Source: Synechocystis sp. PCC 7509 (lineage in GTDB: Bacteria; Cyanobacteriota; Cyanobacteriia; Cyanobacteriales; Chroococcidiopsidaceae). From it: a DNA stretch of 64,000 nucleotides. The translations under genes and the position numbers were made by a program. This document shows, piece after piece, positions 1 through 6,384 of this stretch. The notes beneath the pieces were generated by a model. That model worked only from the letters and a program-made list of their open reading frames with translations, did no database searches and was not told the origin of the DNA. The stretch covers positions 3,732,324 through 3,796,323 of the forward strand of contig NZ_ALVU02000001.1 in the NCBI RefSeq assembly GCF_000332075.2, written 5' to 3'. The stretch's first letter is position 1; each line of letters opens with the position of its first letter.

Positions 1-143
1 TAACGTGCTGGAGTACCTTTTGCCGCACTGTTTGCTCAATTGCTTCTAAGGTGTTCAATTTTTCTGGTGGGGTTTCCACGCACGAGAATAGCCGCAATCC
101 CTTGGAGATAGGCTTTTAGTTCTTGAGCTTTCTCTGGAGTCAT
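1..143 (-). pseudogene. N-terminal fragment of a transposase (ISKra4-like), frameshifted
   Basis: Read leftward from an ATG at 143 with an AGGAGGT ribosome site just upstream, the peptide begins MTPEKAQELKAYLQGIAAIL. It then leaves frame near position 80. The next frame continues as ETPPEKLNTLEAIEQTVRQK to the window edge. The opening resembles the start of cyanobacterial ISKra4-type transposases, recognised from memory rather than by search. The gene is therefore broken by a frameshift and also cut by the window boundary, so its remaining length is unknown. Confidence 0.5.
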
Positions 144-225
144 ATCCTGTACCTCCTGTCTGTTTTTACTCATCCTACATTCTTGCTTCGATTTTAGTTC
201 CCTAGTCTCTTAAATACCTTAAGTA

Positions 226-486
226 TTAATACTCATTGCAAAACTGAGATGCTCCCAAGGTATCTGCACAGGGAATCCCGTTAGATAAGGGTAGAAACGT
301 TGATAGTCAGTCCTGTTTCGCTCTCCCGTATTCTGCCATGTCCCCCCAGCCCTCTGCTCCACTGATTACTGCACATAGAGCAATAGTGATGATATCTAAC
401 AGCAAATGCTCTTTTCCTCGGATATCACGTATTTCTTCTAGGCTGGCAAAATAGGTCAGTATGCTGGTATCAATTATCTGACTCAC
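226..486 (-). pseudogene. ISAs1-family transposase N-terminal remnant with in-frame stop
   Basis: Leftward from GTG 486 the frame reads SQIIDTSILTYFASLEEIRD and then a GKEHLLLDIITIALCAVISG-type segment. This is the conserved N-terminal 'DDE-associated' region of ISAs1-family transposases. A TGA at 307-309 replaces what is normally Trp. The same frame then continues LSTFLPLSNGIPCADT, which matches the family's NGIPSHDT region, and ends at 226. The catalytic DDE core is absent. This is a dead fragment lying next to another transposase relic. Confidence 0.6.
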
Positions 487-750
487 TGGGGTTTTCCTAC
501 TTGCTTTACTTTACCCCATCTTTTTTATGCGGTTGTCCTGAGGATAATACTAATATCGTTGATTGTGATCGATTTAGGTGCTATGATAATGAATCGCCAA
601 TACTTAGCACAAATAAGGGTAATTACTTGTTGATGCTAACTTGGGGAGCGAATAGCTACCAATAAAAGTTACTATGGCAAAACATAACCTTGGCTGAGTT
701 AGAAGGTAAAACTTATAATAAAGTCATAGAGTTGGTTTCAGTTACTAAGC

Positions 751-824
<74 letters not shown>

Positions 825-893
825 TTTTACTATACCCACAATTACCCCAAACCCCCGACTTATCAAGCATCGCAGGGGTTATTAATAATTGTA

Positions 894-935
894 AATGTAC
901 TTGAATGTACCCGGATATACCTAAATGTACCCGGA
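894..935 (+). repeat. Three phased AATGTAC direct repeats before the integrase
   Basis: AATGTAC occurs at 894, 904 and 924, spaced 10 and 20 bp apart. The last two lie in a 12-bp repeat AATGTACCCGGA. Spacing near one and two helical turns, between attL and the integrase start, suggests binding sites for an excisionase or accessory factor. Confidence 0.5.
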
Positions 936-938
936 AAA

Positions 939-957
939 TTAGGCACGTTTTAGGCAC
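939..957 (+). promoter_or_regulatory. Left arm-type recombinase site pair (TTAGGCAC x2)
   Basis: TTAGGCAC-GTT-TTAGGCAC, two 8-bp copies offset by 11 bp. The same arrangement occurs at 18260-18278 near the other end. It directly abuts the TTG start codon of the integrase, so occupancy by the recombinase could also repress its own gene. Confidence 0.6.
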
Positions 958-2052
958 TTGGATATCCAATCTAAATTAAACCAGGCAAACGGGCGGCTGC
1001 GATCGGGAAAAGTGGGAGTAACGATCCAGGTTAAAGGCGATCGCTTACATCTTCGAGCTACTTTCCCACCAAAGCCCGGATCTACAAAGCAGCAGCCCTA
1101 TCAACAGCGATTAGCACTAGGCTATCATGCCAATCCTTCGGGGATTTCGGCGGCGGAAGCTCAAGCCCGTAAAATAGGCGCGTTGCTTGACTGCAAGGAG
1201 TTTTCCTGGATTCCTTATTTAGAAAATTCACAATTGCTGCATACAATTGGCAGTTGGATTGAGCGATTCGAGCGCCAGCACTGGGCAGAAGTGATACAGA
1301 ATCAGGCATCGCTAACAACTTGGAAAACTGATTACTTGCAAGTATTTAAAAACTTGCCACCAGACGAACTATTGACGCTGGCAGCGCTGGTTAACTACAT
1401 CACTACTACAAATCCTGATAGCAGAACTAGAAAACGCGCTTGCGATTACTGCTACAAGCTGGCGGAGTTTGCGGATCTTGAGGGCAGGGAGGCAATTAAG
1501 AAACTAACAGGGAGTTATTCGAGCGCTGCGGTCAATCCTCGATCGCTGCCAACTGATGCTCAGATTGCTGCTTGGCGCGATAGTTTGCCTTCTAGCTCCT
1601 GGCGTTGGGTTGTGGGAATGTTGGCTTGCTATGGCTTGCGTGGCCACGAGGTTTTTAGGTTAGACCTGGCTGATTTTCCTGTGGTTCGTGTGCTGGCAGG
1701 GAAGACCGGAGCTAGATTTATTTATCCGCTCTATCCTGAGTGGGCCGAAGACTGGAAGCTGCATCAAATAGATTTACCTAAATTGAGCTTGAATTACAGC
1801 AACGCCAAATTAGGAACTAAGGTCGCGGGTTGGTTTTACGATCGCAAAGCTCCCTTTAATGCCTATGATTTGCGGCACTGCTACGCGAGACGCTGCTTTG
1901 AATTTGGTATGGCTCCTGACTGGGCAGCCGGATTAATGGGGCATTCAAACAGAGTTCATTTGACGACTTACAGGGCTTGGATTGATGAACAGACTTATCG
2001 GCGGGTTTATCAGGCGATCGTTAGCCGTCCCGATCGCCCGTTGCCTCCCTAA
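958..2052 (+). CDS. Tyrosine recombinase / integrase of the element
   Basis: This 364-residue site-specific recombinase would join the element to the tRNA-Cys site and excise it. Catalytic residues are visible: Arg228 (YGLRGHE), Arg306-His307 in YDLRH, His329 in GLMGHS and the nucleophile Tyr338 in TTYR. The first box residue is Tyr303 where His is common. The N-terminal 100 residues would bind the arm sites. The start is a TTG, because an in-frame TAG lies just upstream and no ATG precedes the conserved N-terminus. It lies 134 bp from the att core, pointing into the element, and converges with the next gene with a 4-nt overlap. Confidence 0.93.
   Translation: MDIQSKLNQANGRLRSGKVGVTIQVKGDRLHLRATFPPKPGSTKQQPYQQRLALGYHANPSGISAAEAQARKIGALLDCKEFSWIPYLENSQLLHTIGSWIERFERQHWAEVIQNQASLTTWKTDYLQVFKNLPPDELLTLAALVNYITTTNPDSRTRKRACDYCYKLAEFADLEGREAIKKLTGSYSSAAVNPRSLPTDAQIAAWRDSLPSSSWRWVVGMLACYGLRGHEVFRLDLADFPVVRVLAGKTGARFIYPLYPEWAEDWKLHQIDLPKLSLNYSNAKLGTKVAGWFYDRKAPFNAYDLRHCYARRCFEFGMAPDWAAGLMGHSNRVHLTTYRAWIDEQTYRRVYQAIVSRPDRPLPP
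1289..1303 (+). repeat. Dispersed motif copy (AAGTGATACAGAATC) inside the integrase
   Basis: One of nine copies of a GATACAGAAT-core motif found between 1.3 and 8.0 kb. Here it encodes EVIQN. Another copy encodes the same EVIQNQ in an unrelated gene at 4778-4792. Two more, at 5649 and 5697, are read in a different frame as SDTES. The conserved unit is therefore the DNA. Confidence 0.6.
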
Positions 2053-2351
2053 CCCTGATTGCTGATTAAGCGATCGAGAATTGCGTCTAATCTTTCTACC
2101 GCCGCGTTCAGGCTTGCCATCTGAGCATCGTTGCGATCTCGGTACTCTTGAAAGTTTACTCGGTCTTCTTCGGCTCTTTCGGTCAATCCTTCAACTACTG
2201 CTAAAGTTCGACCGATTGCTTCAGATAGCACTCGTTCGGTTTGGGCGGTTTGATCGCTGTTGGCTGCTATCGACCTGGCGTTAGAATCAACTATCGCCTC
2301 TATCCGGTCAAGGCGATTCTCTATCAAATCAAATCTGCTGAAGTCTACCAT
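2049..2351 (-). CDS. Small coiled-coil protein, unknown function
   Basis: A 100-residue protein starting at MVDFSRFDLIENR. The ATG at 2351 is preceded by AGGAAG, and a longer frame upstream would overlap the neighbour. It is almost entirely heptad-patterned helix, with segments such as RLDRIEAIVDSN and VERLDAILDRLI, and it has no Cys and no membrane segment. The phrase AIVDSNAxxI recurs in the protein at 7620-7988, and a third coiled-coil gene lies at 2827-3117. The three may be paralogues or partners. It is the last gene of the leftward early block. The function is not recognised. Confidence 0.7.
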   Translation of the reverse strand: MVDFSRFDLIENRLDRIEAIVDSNARSIAANSDQTAQTERVLSEAIGRTLAVVEGLTERAEEDRVNFQEYRDRNDAQMASLNAAVERLDAILDRLISNQG

Positions 2352-2353
2352 AA

Positions 2354-2728
2354 TTAATCTTCCTGTTCTCCTAATAATTCCCAAGGTGCATTCTGTATCA
2401 AATCCTGGAATTCAATTAAGCAATCCCAAGCACGGCTAAACTTAAAATCGCCTTTTTGGGAGGGATTTTTGCCATAGCTATCTTTCTTATCTTGGATAAA
2501 TTGATTAATAGCTTTTAATACTATTTCTTGCTTATTTTCTCCCTCTCTACAAAAGCGCTCTATTACATCCGTTCTAGAAATGTTTTTAGAGTCACCAATG
2601 TCTTTTAATTTCTGCCAAGCTTCATCAGTTAATTGCATTGATCTAAGCTTTTTTGCCTGAGCGTATCTTAAAGAGAATTTACCATTCTCATCTCTATCCA
2701 TTGTTCGTAATAAGCTAGTATTATTCAT
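2354..2728 (-). CDS. Probable ribbon-helix-helix type DNA-binding protein
   Basis: A 124-residue protein. Residues ~30-65 (LRSMQLTDEAWQKLKDIGDS followed by ISRTDVIERFCREG) resemble a short strand-helix-helix module of CopG/Arc type, with the usual SRTDVIE second-helix start. The C-terminal half is helical and ends with an acidic tail. Upstream is a TTGACA-17-TAAGCT promoter embedded in a large inverted repeat, so the gene is probably controlled by the element's repressor. It lies 2 nt before the downstream coiled-coil gene and is probably cotranscribed with it. The RHH assignment is by pattern only. Confidence 0.6.
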   Translation of the reverse strand: MNNTSLLRTMDRDENGKFSLRYAQAKKLRSMQLTDEAWQKLKDIGDSKNISRTDVIERFCREGENKQEIVLKAINQFIQDKKDSYGKNPSQKGDFKFSRAWDCLIEFQDLIQNAPWELLGEQED

Positions 2729-2754
2729 GAAGCTGAATCTAGTGGTATAGAAAC

Positions 2755-2804
2755 AGCTTACCGTATATATATAAGGCTGTCAATGCCTTATATATATACG
2801 GTAA
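2755..2804 (-). promoter_or_regulatory. Promoter with 20-bp inverted-repeat operator
   Basis: On the minus strand, TTGACA (2783-2778), a 17-bp spacer and TAAGCT (2760-2755) form a promoter for the gene starting at 2728. The spacer belongs to a perfect inverted repeat with 20-bp arms (2758-2777 and 2785-2804) and a 7-nt centre. The spacer sequence is nearly identical to that of the next promoter at 3153-3181, so it is likely an operator. Confidence 0.65.
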
Positions 2805-2826
2805 TAGATTTGATTGCTAGTGTTAA

Positions 2827-3117
2827 CTACTCGTTATTGGTTTGTTCTCCAAATAGATGATCTAGGATTCTGTGTGTTTCAGTTCTTAGCCCTCGTAACT
2901 CTGACTTTATATCCCTGATTTCTGTTACTAAAGTTTCAAAGTTGGATTGATGAATTACAACTGTTTGAAGTAAAGCTTCGGCGGTTAATCTTGTTTCTGT
3001 CGCTGATACACGAAGTTCGGTAACTGATGTACTTAGCTCGGAAGTTGATGTACGGAGTTCTGAGACTGTAGAAGCAAGATTATCCAATCTTTCATCTGTC
3101 CAGCGTTCTATTGCCAT
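2827..3117 (-). CDS. Small coiled-coil protein, unknown function
   Basis: A 96-residue protein with repeated Ser/Thr-rich heptads (a SELRTSTSELSTSVTELR-type run at ~20-40) and a C-terminal helix SELRGLRTETHRILDHL, predicted to be one long coiled coil. It resembles the proteins at 2049-2351 and 7620-7988 in size and architecture. It has its own promoter (3153-3181), which shares the spacer operator of the neighbouring promoter, so both are probably silenced together. No enzymatic motif is present and the function is not recognised. Confidence 0.68.
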   Translation of the reverse strand: MAIERWTDERLDNLASTVSELRTSTSELSTSVTELRVSATETRLTAEALLQTVVIHQSNFETLVTEIRDIKSELRGLRTETHRILDHLFGEQTNNE

Positions 3118-3141
3118 TGGTAATAATTACTTGTATCTAGT

Positions 3142-3181
3142 GGTATGCTGTTAGCATACCATATATATATAAGGCTATCAA
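3142..3181 (-). promoter_or_regulatory. Promoter with two overlapping operator-like elements
   Basis: Minus strand: TTGATA (3181-3176), a 17-bp spacer and TATGCT (3158-3153). The spacer matches that at 2761-2777 in 16 of 17 positions. A second palindrome, GGTATGCT-GTT-AGCATACC (3142-3160), covers the -10 and start region. It drives the coiled-coil gene starting at 3117. Confidence 0.65.
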
Positions 3182-3483
3182 TTATTAAAAACAGCCTCGA
3201 TTAAATTGGCGATCGCATTTCCAATATTACTGTCAATTCTTTTGTCAGTTCGCAATTTTGAGCAAGTAATAAAATAGTCGTGGGGTATTTCTTTGTGTTC
3301 TGTATTTCTGATAAATTCATGCGGTGGAATTTTCAGCCAATCACAAATAGCCAGAAAAGTTGCCATATCGGGTATTGCTCCGTTTTCAATTCGTGAAATA
3401 GTTGAAGGACTAACACCTGCGGCCGGTGAAATTTCCCGCAACCCGCTTTTACCGCGTTTAGTACGAAGGAGATCGGCAAGCAT
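3178..3483 (-). CDS. XRE-family transcriptional repressor
   Basis: A 101-residue HTH_3/XRE protein. The N-terminal fold is RTKRGKSGLREISPAAGVSP, with STISRIENG as recognition helix and turn, then DMATFLAICDWLKIPPHEF. The start at Met 3483 is chosen because the family's fold begins there; the longer frame starts far from any RBS. The C-terminal 40 residues may dimerise. An operator-like GTATATACACGGTA lies 12 bp upstream of the start, and related sequences fill the spacers of the two downstream promoters. It is therefore the best candidate for the element's maintenance repressor, autoregulated and controlling the early block. Confidence 0.8.
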   Translation of the reverse strand: MLADLLRTKRGKSGLREISPAAGVSPSTISRIENGAIPDMATFLAICDWLKIPPHEFIRNTEHKEIPHDYFITCSKLRTDKRIDSNIGNAIANLIEAVFNN

Positions 3484-3494
3484 TTCTATGTCGA

Positions 3495-3508
3495 GTATAT
3501 ACACGGTA
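3495..3508 (-). promoter_or_regulatory. Operator-like site beside the XRE repressor start
   Basis: GTATATACACGGTA lies directly upstream of the XRE start codon. Its reverse complement TACCGTGTATATAC matches the TACCGTATATATA core in the promoter at 2755-2804 with one mismatch in the first ten bases. It is consistent with autoregulation. Confidence 0.5.
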
Positions 3509-3531
3509 AAACGTTTGATTAGGGGTAGCAT

Positions 3532-3795
3532 CTATAAATCTGATTGACGATAACGTTCTTCCTCAAATTCTTCCTTTTCTTTCTCATCTTGTTTCCTCAT
3601 TAAATCTGCTATATGTTCGTCATCTTCGCTAGGCAAGTTAGCAACATATAAAGCTTCTTCATAATCTGGATCGTTTTTATCAAAACCCCACATTAATCGG
3701 CAAGCTCTGCATTTATAAAAGCCAAAGTCTTCATCATGATAGATATCTTCTGAAAAGCACTCTATACATTTATTGCCTTCGTTGTTGTGGTTCAT
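3532..3795 (-). CDS. Small acidic zinc-ribbon protein
   Basis: An 87-residue protein starting at MNHNNEGNKC. ATG 3795 has a GGAG 6 nt upstream. The 23 extra residues of the longer frame are out-of-frame copies of a duplicated neighbour sequence. Two CxxC pairs (KCIEC and KCRAC) about 18 residues apart form a likely Cys4 zinc ribbon at residues ~10-35. The rest is strongly acidic, with a charged C-terminal helix (KEKEEFEEERY). This suits a small nucleic-acid or protein-binding adaptor. The function is unknown. It belongs to the leftward early block. Confidence 0.65.
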   Translation of the reverse strand: MNHNNEGNKCIECFSEDIYHDEDFGFYKCRACRLMWGFDKNDPDYEEALYVANLPSEDDEHIADLMRKQDEKEKEEFEEERYRQSDL

Positions 3796-3801
3796 CTTTT
3801 C

Positions 3802-3854
3802 TCCATTGGTATTTCTAAAGCAGCGCCGCATCGATCGCAGTGCCAAATATAAGT
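3802..3854. repeat. 53-bp perfect duplication, copy 1 (orphan zinc-finger tail)
   Basis: Identical to 4224-4276. On the minus strand it encodes TYIWHCDRCGAALEIPMEK followed by a stop that overlaps the next start codon. In this copy it has no gene of its own: it follows, in frame, the stop of the gene at 3861-4214. Confidence 0.85.
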
Positions 3855-3860
3855 AGGTCG

Positions 3861-4214
3861 TCAAACATAATCAGATACTTCCTTGCCAGTAAAGGTTAAA
3901 TAGATTCTGGATTCGTTTTGTTTGGGCGGTCGGTTTTGATAGGGTTCAGATTCCTCCTGCAACTTCAATCCGTATGCTTGGGCAGACTCGATCAGGCACT
4001 GGGCAGCCTGTTCAACTTTGTCGGTAGCCGCCCAGACACGGACTCTAACTAAATCTGTTGGCGGATCGGCGATGCGATCGTCTCTTTCCCACTTCTGAGA
4101 TTTGCAATCCCAAAAGAAACCTAGCCCGTTTAGTTGCTTGTACAGTGATTCTTGAGTTTCATGGTTGAGAGTAGCAATCTCACAAGCCTTGGTGTATTTC
4201 TTGGTTTGCTTCAT
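3861..4214 (-). CDS. Conserved cyanobacterial element protein, unknown function
   Basis: A 117-residue soluble protein starting at MKQTKKYTKACEIATLNHET. The ATG at 4214 overlaps the upstream stop as TAATG, indicating translational coupling. Features are GLGFFWDCKSQKWERDD, a VRVRVWAATDKVEQAAQCL alpha/beta segment and a C-terminal EEESEPYxNRPPKQNESRIYLTF-like block. Similar proteins occur on cyanobacterial plasmids and prophages, as I recall them. Their role is unknown to me. The stop is followed in frame by the orphan copy of the 53-bp repeat, so the gene may once have been longer. Confidence 0.7.
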   Translation of the reverse strand: MKQTKKYTKACEIATLNHETQESLYKQLNGLGFFWDCKSQKWERDDRIADPPTDLVRVRVWAATDKVEQAAQCLIESAQAYGLKLQEESEPYQNRPPKQNESRIYLTFTGKEVSDYV

Positions 4215-4429
4215 TAGCGCTTTTCCATTGGTATTTCTAAAGCAGCGCCGCATCGATCGCAGTGCCAAATATAAGTTGGTCTGGCAGATAGTCGGCTACT
4301 GGTGACGCGGTAATGTTTGCCAATTTGAAATAAGCCCCCTTTTCGGAGCTTTCTTAATTGGCGGGGTGTTATGCAGAGGAAATCGGCGGCGGTGTTAGTG
4401 TCCGCCCAACTGCTAGGTTGTTTCATCAT
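4214..4429 (-). CDS. HTH/zinc-ribbon small DNA-binding protein, excisionase candidate
   Basis: A 71-residue protein. Residues ~12-45 (NTAADFLCITPRQLRKLRKG then IGKHYRV) form a MerR/excisionase-type winged helix, which selects a helix with PRQLRKLR and ends in a wing. The C-terminal tail WHCDRCGAALEIP adds one CxxC pair. Small wHTH proteins of this kind serve as recombination directionality factors, so this is the best excisionase candidate of the element. The tail is encoded by the 53-bp duplicated segment (copy 2, 4224-4276). It overlaps both neighbours by 1-17 nt and is translationally coupled. Confidence 0.65.
   Translation of the reverse strand: MMKQPSSWADTNTAADFLCITPRQLRKLRKGGLFQIGKHYRVTSSRLSARPTYIWHCDRCGAALEIPMEKR
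4224..4276. repeat. 53-bp perfect duplication, copy 2
   Basis: Identical to 3802-3854. Here it forms the zinc-binding C-terminus of the HTH gene at 4214-4429. In both copies it also carries the ribosome site for the next gene downstream. Confidence 0.85.
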
Positions 4430-4616
4430 TGCTGAAGTCTAAATACTGATTTGTCATTGCTTCGATAATCGCTTCAACATCTTTTTTGTCGTTGTAAACA
4501 CTTCGGTTATTCTTGCTCCAGTGAATTACAGCAAGAATTGGGTCTTTATCAATTTCTACTCGCTGGATAAGAGCGAGGTTAAGGTATTCGCCGCTTGGGA
4601 GTTTGACTATATACAT
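4413..4616 (-). CDS. Small hypothetical protein
   Basis: A 67-residue protein starting at MYIVKLPSGEYLNL (ATG 4616, directly after the upstream stop at 4619). It looks like a small beta-rich fold with a C-terminal helix: VKLPSGEYLNLALIQRVEID, AVIHWSKN, then DVEAIIEAM. It has no Cys pairs or membrane segments. It lies between a helical protein and the excisionase-like gene in a tightly packed leftward operon. The function is not recognised. Confidence 0.6.
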   Translation of the reverse strand: MYIVKLPSGEYLNLALIQRVEIDKDPILAVIHWSKNNRSVYNDKKDVEAIIEAMTNQYLDFSNDETT

Positions 4617-4618
4617 GG

Positions 4619-4843
4619 TTACGATCGCACTTGCCAAGTGTCGCGGAGATAGGCGGCAAGCTCTTTAACTGCGTCTACCGCGTCGTTTAGCTTGCCTGTC
4701 TCGTCGGCATTAAAAATGTGTTCCGAGCCTGATAAGGTTTCGGCGGCATCAAGTAATTTATAGGCTTCCTCTAATTGATTCTGTATCACTTCTTTAGCGG
4801 CTATTTGGTCTAGTTGATAATTTCTCAAGGCTTTAGGTTTCAT
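4619..4843 (-). CDS. Small helical hypothetical protein
   Basis: A 74-residue, wholly helical protein (EVIQNQLEEAYKLLDAAETL, then KLNDAVDAVKELAAYLRDTW). It is the first gene of the leftward early operon, so its promoter must lie in 4844-5116. Codons for EVIQNQ coincide with a copy of the element's dispersed GATACAGAAT motif (4778-4792). No family is recognised. Confidence 0.6.
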   Translation of the reverse strand: MKPKALRNYQLDQIAAKEVIQNQLEEAYKLLDAAETLSGSEHIFNADETGKLNDAVDAVKELAAYLRDTWQVRS

Positions 4844-5054
4844 GGTTTTTTTGAGTTGGGTTAGTACGGCTGTTCTGTTCGCCTTGTATTTGCTGGATTC
4901 TCGCCATTAATTAACCTGTATGGCGGTGTTGACCTAGTAGCTAGGCTCTAACGTTTAATACGACGGCGCGATCGTGCTAAGAGACAAACAAAAGCAGATA
5001 TTCCCATAGACATCCCTTTCTTTAGGTGTCTGCTTTTTATGTTGTCTACTAACT

Positions 5055-5099
5055 AGCAGTCTACCGCCAGCCTCCGAGGTTGTCAAGCGGTAGACTGCT
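5055..5099. promoter_or_regulatory. 12-bp inverted repeat in the divergent control region
   Basis: AGCAGTCTACCG (5055-5066) and CGGTAGACTGCT (5088-5099) are a perfect pair separated by 21 bp, in the intergenic region between the leftward and rightward operons. The 18 bp to the XRE start contain TATAAT (5113-5118) overlapping the ATG. This is a probable operator of the XRE protein encoded next to it. Confidence 0.55.
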
Positions 5100-5116
5100 G
5101 GCATTAAACCGCTATA

Positions 5117-5374
5117 ATGAACACAGAAAACTCACAAGACGAACCAACCTTGAAGACACTTCGAGAGAGTGCTGGACTAACCCAGCCGGAACTAAGCCGA
5201 CGAATAAATGCAGGCATTAGGACTATTGGCGATTGGGAACGGGGAGTATATTCCCCAAGTTTTGATCGGGCGATCGCTCTTGCCCGTGAACTTGGCGTGT
5301 CTCTAAAAACTCTTGCTAAATCTATGAAGATGGATGTCTCAGGAGTGCCAGACGAGCAATCAGATCAAGACTAA
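5117..5374 (+). CDS. XRE-family regulator (Cro-like)
   Basis: An 85-residue HTH_3 protein. LKTLRESAGLTQPELSRRIN, then AGIRTIGDWERGVYSPSF and a third helix block up to ~70, followed by a short acidic tail. It is divergent from the leftward early operon and heads the rightward block, the position of a Cro/CI-type switch gene opposite the other XRE gene at 3178-3483. There is no clear ribosome site. A TATAAT overlaps the start codon, so either the mRNA is nearly leaderless or the -10 resemblance is accidental. A strong terminator follows. Confidence 0.8.
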   Translation: MNTENSQDEPTLKTLRESAGLTQPELSRRINAGIRTIGDWERGVYSPSFDRAIALARELGVSLKTLAKSMKMDVSGVPDEQSDQD

Positions 5375-5382
5375 CCACAAAT

Positions 5383-5420
5383 AAAAACCGCTCAGTCAGG
5401 CAAATGATTGAGCGGTTTTT
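5383..5420 (+). terminator. Rho-independent terminator after the XRE gene
   Basis: AAAAACCGCTCA and TGAGCGGTTTTT form a 12-bp hairpin with a 14-nt loop, A-tract 5' and T-tract 3'. It works in principle in both directions. It isolates the XRE gene from the downstream genes. Confidence 0.9.
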
Positions 5421-5487
5421 GTAGTAGTTCGTCAGCAGGTCACTATCTCATGTCGATTCGATAGTCAAAAAGGAGGAACAACTTATT

Positions 5488-5994
5488 ATGTCCCAACTCG
5501 ATCCAAATCTATGTCCCCATACACACATTATCCCTGGACTAAGTGCCATTCAGTGCCGCGATTGCCGCCGCTACTGGGAGTATTTTCACAAAGATTTCGA
5601 GCGATTACTCGCTCAAAGCTCCGATCCGCCCGAAGACACTACCCCAAGAAGTGATACAGAATCCAAACCCAAAGGAGGTAACTTTGTGCTGGCAGAAAGT
5701 GATACAGAATCCTATTCCTATCCTGAGATCCTGCGCTTTACCGACGAGCCAATCAACCTTTACTATCCACGAGGTACAGCAAAATCATTCAATCAGTATT
5801 TTCGATTCAGCTACCGCGATGGTAAACGAATGCGACATCTACATATTCCCGGCGGCAACACCCGAAGTCCTGAAGCGATCGAACGAGCTAAAAGAGTTCG
5901 AGCTTTTGTAGACGAAGGCGCGACTCCCTCTCAGGTGAGAAGCTTGATCGAAGGCTGGCAGACAAAAAAGAATCCATTGCCTAGGCTGTTCTAA
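5488..5994 (+). CDS. Zinc-finger N-terminus protein, unknown function
   Basis: A 168-residue protein with a good ribosome site (AGGAGG at 5470s). The N-terminus CPHTHIIPGLSAIQCRDCRR looks like a C/H-rich zinc knuckle. The middle (~50-75) is low-complexity and holds two SDTES pentapeptides, each encoded by a copy of the dispersed motif. The C-terminal ~85 residues are basic, with YFRFSYRDGKRMRHLHIPGG and then two helices, and resemble small DNA-binding domains of cyanobacterial mobile elements. The role is probably nucleic-acid binding. It precedes the two initiator-like genes. Confidence 0.65.
   Translation: MSQLDPNLCPHTHIIPGLSAIQCRDCRRYWEYFHKDFERLLAQSSDPPEDTTPRSDTESKPKGGNFVLAESDTESYSYPEILRFTDEPINLYYPRGTAKSFNQYFRFSYRDGKRMRHLHIPGGNTRSPEAIERAKRVRAFVDEGATPSQVRSLIEGWQTKKNPLPRLF
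5649..5713 (+). repeat. Two dispersed-motif copies 48 bp apart
   Basis: AAGTGATACAGAATCC occurs at 5649-5664 and again at 5698-5713, both in the same reading frame of the host gene as SDTES. The longest identical forms of the motif occur here and at 7521 and 7991. Confidence 0.7.
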
Positions 5995-6028
5995 AAAAAA
6001 TCCCTGCTGTTACCTCTAACAACAGGGG
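5993..6028. terminator. Weak hairpin after the zinc-finger gene
   Basis: CCCTGCTGTT (6002-6011) and AACAACAGGG (6018-6027) pair with one mismatch. A run of A precedes it, so the U-tract would serve leftward transcription. The assignment is weak. Confidence 0.35.
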
Positions 6029-6066
6029 TTCAATAAATTCACAATATTTACAAAACATAGGAGTTT

Positions 6067-6360
6067 ATGACCTACATCAATGATAGTTCGCCCAACAAAA
6101 CAAAGGTCAAGTTTTATGCACTGAGAACGGGAGAACACTTGAGAGCTTGCAAGGAGCTAACACCAGCACAGCGAGACATTTATTACTACCTCATGACCCT
6201 CGATCCTGATGGGAATGGGATGGATATCAACAGCAAAGAAATAGCCGAGCAACTAGGGCTATCAAAATTCACTGTGTGCAAATCTTTAAAGGCTCTCGAC
6301 CAATTGGGCTGGATTGAGCTTGAAAAGATTACTAACACTATAAGAATTTCAATCAATTAA
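6067..6360 (+). CDS. Short winged-helix protein, paralogue of the initiator-like N-terminus
   Basis: A 97-residue protein with GGAG before the ATG. KELTPAQRDIYYYLMTLDPD, SKEIAEQLGLSKFTVCKSLK and ALDQLGWIELEKI form a winged helix of the type found at the N-terminus of plasmid and phage initiators. It aligns along its whole length with the first ~97 residues of the next gene, including the same MTYIN start, and stops there. It is thus a tandem duplicate carrying only the DNA-binding domain. It could act as a competitor for the initiator's sites. Confidence 0.75.
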   Translation: MTYINDSSPNKTKVKFYALRTGEHLRACKELTPAQRDIYYYLMTLDPDGNGMDINSKEIAEQLGLSKFTVCKSLKALDQLGWIELEKITNTIRISIN

Positions 6361-6384
6361 TTAATTAGAAACAACTAAAGAGTT

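Noticed and set aside
4413-4843. Toxin-antitoxin pair formed by the two small genes
   Set aside because: Neither matches a known toxin or antitoxin fold. They belong to a longer coupled operon.
5113-5118. TATAAT taken as the promoter of the XRE gene
   Set aside because: It overlaps the start codon itself and no well-spaced -35 exists (nearest TTGTCA is 26 bp away). A leaderless mRNA is possible but not supported.
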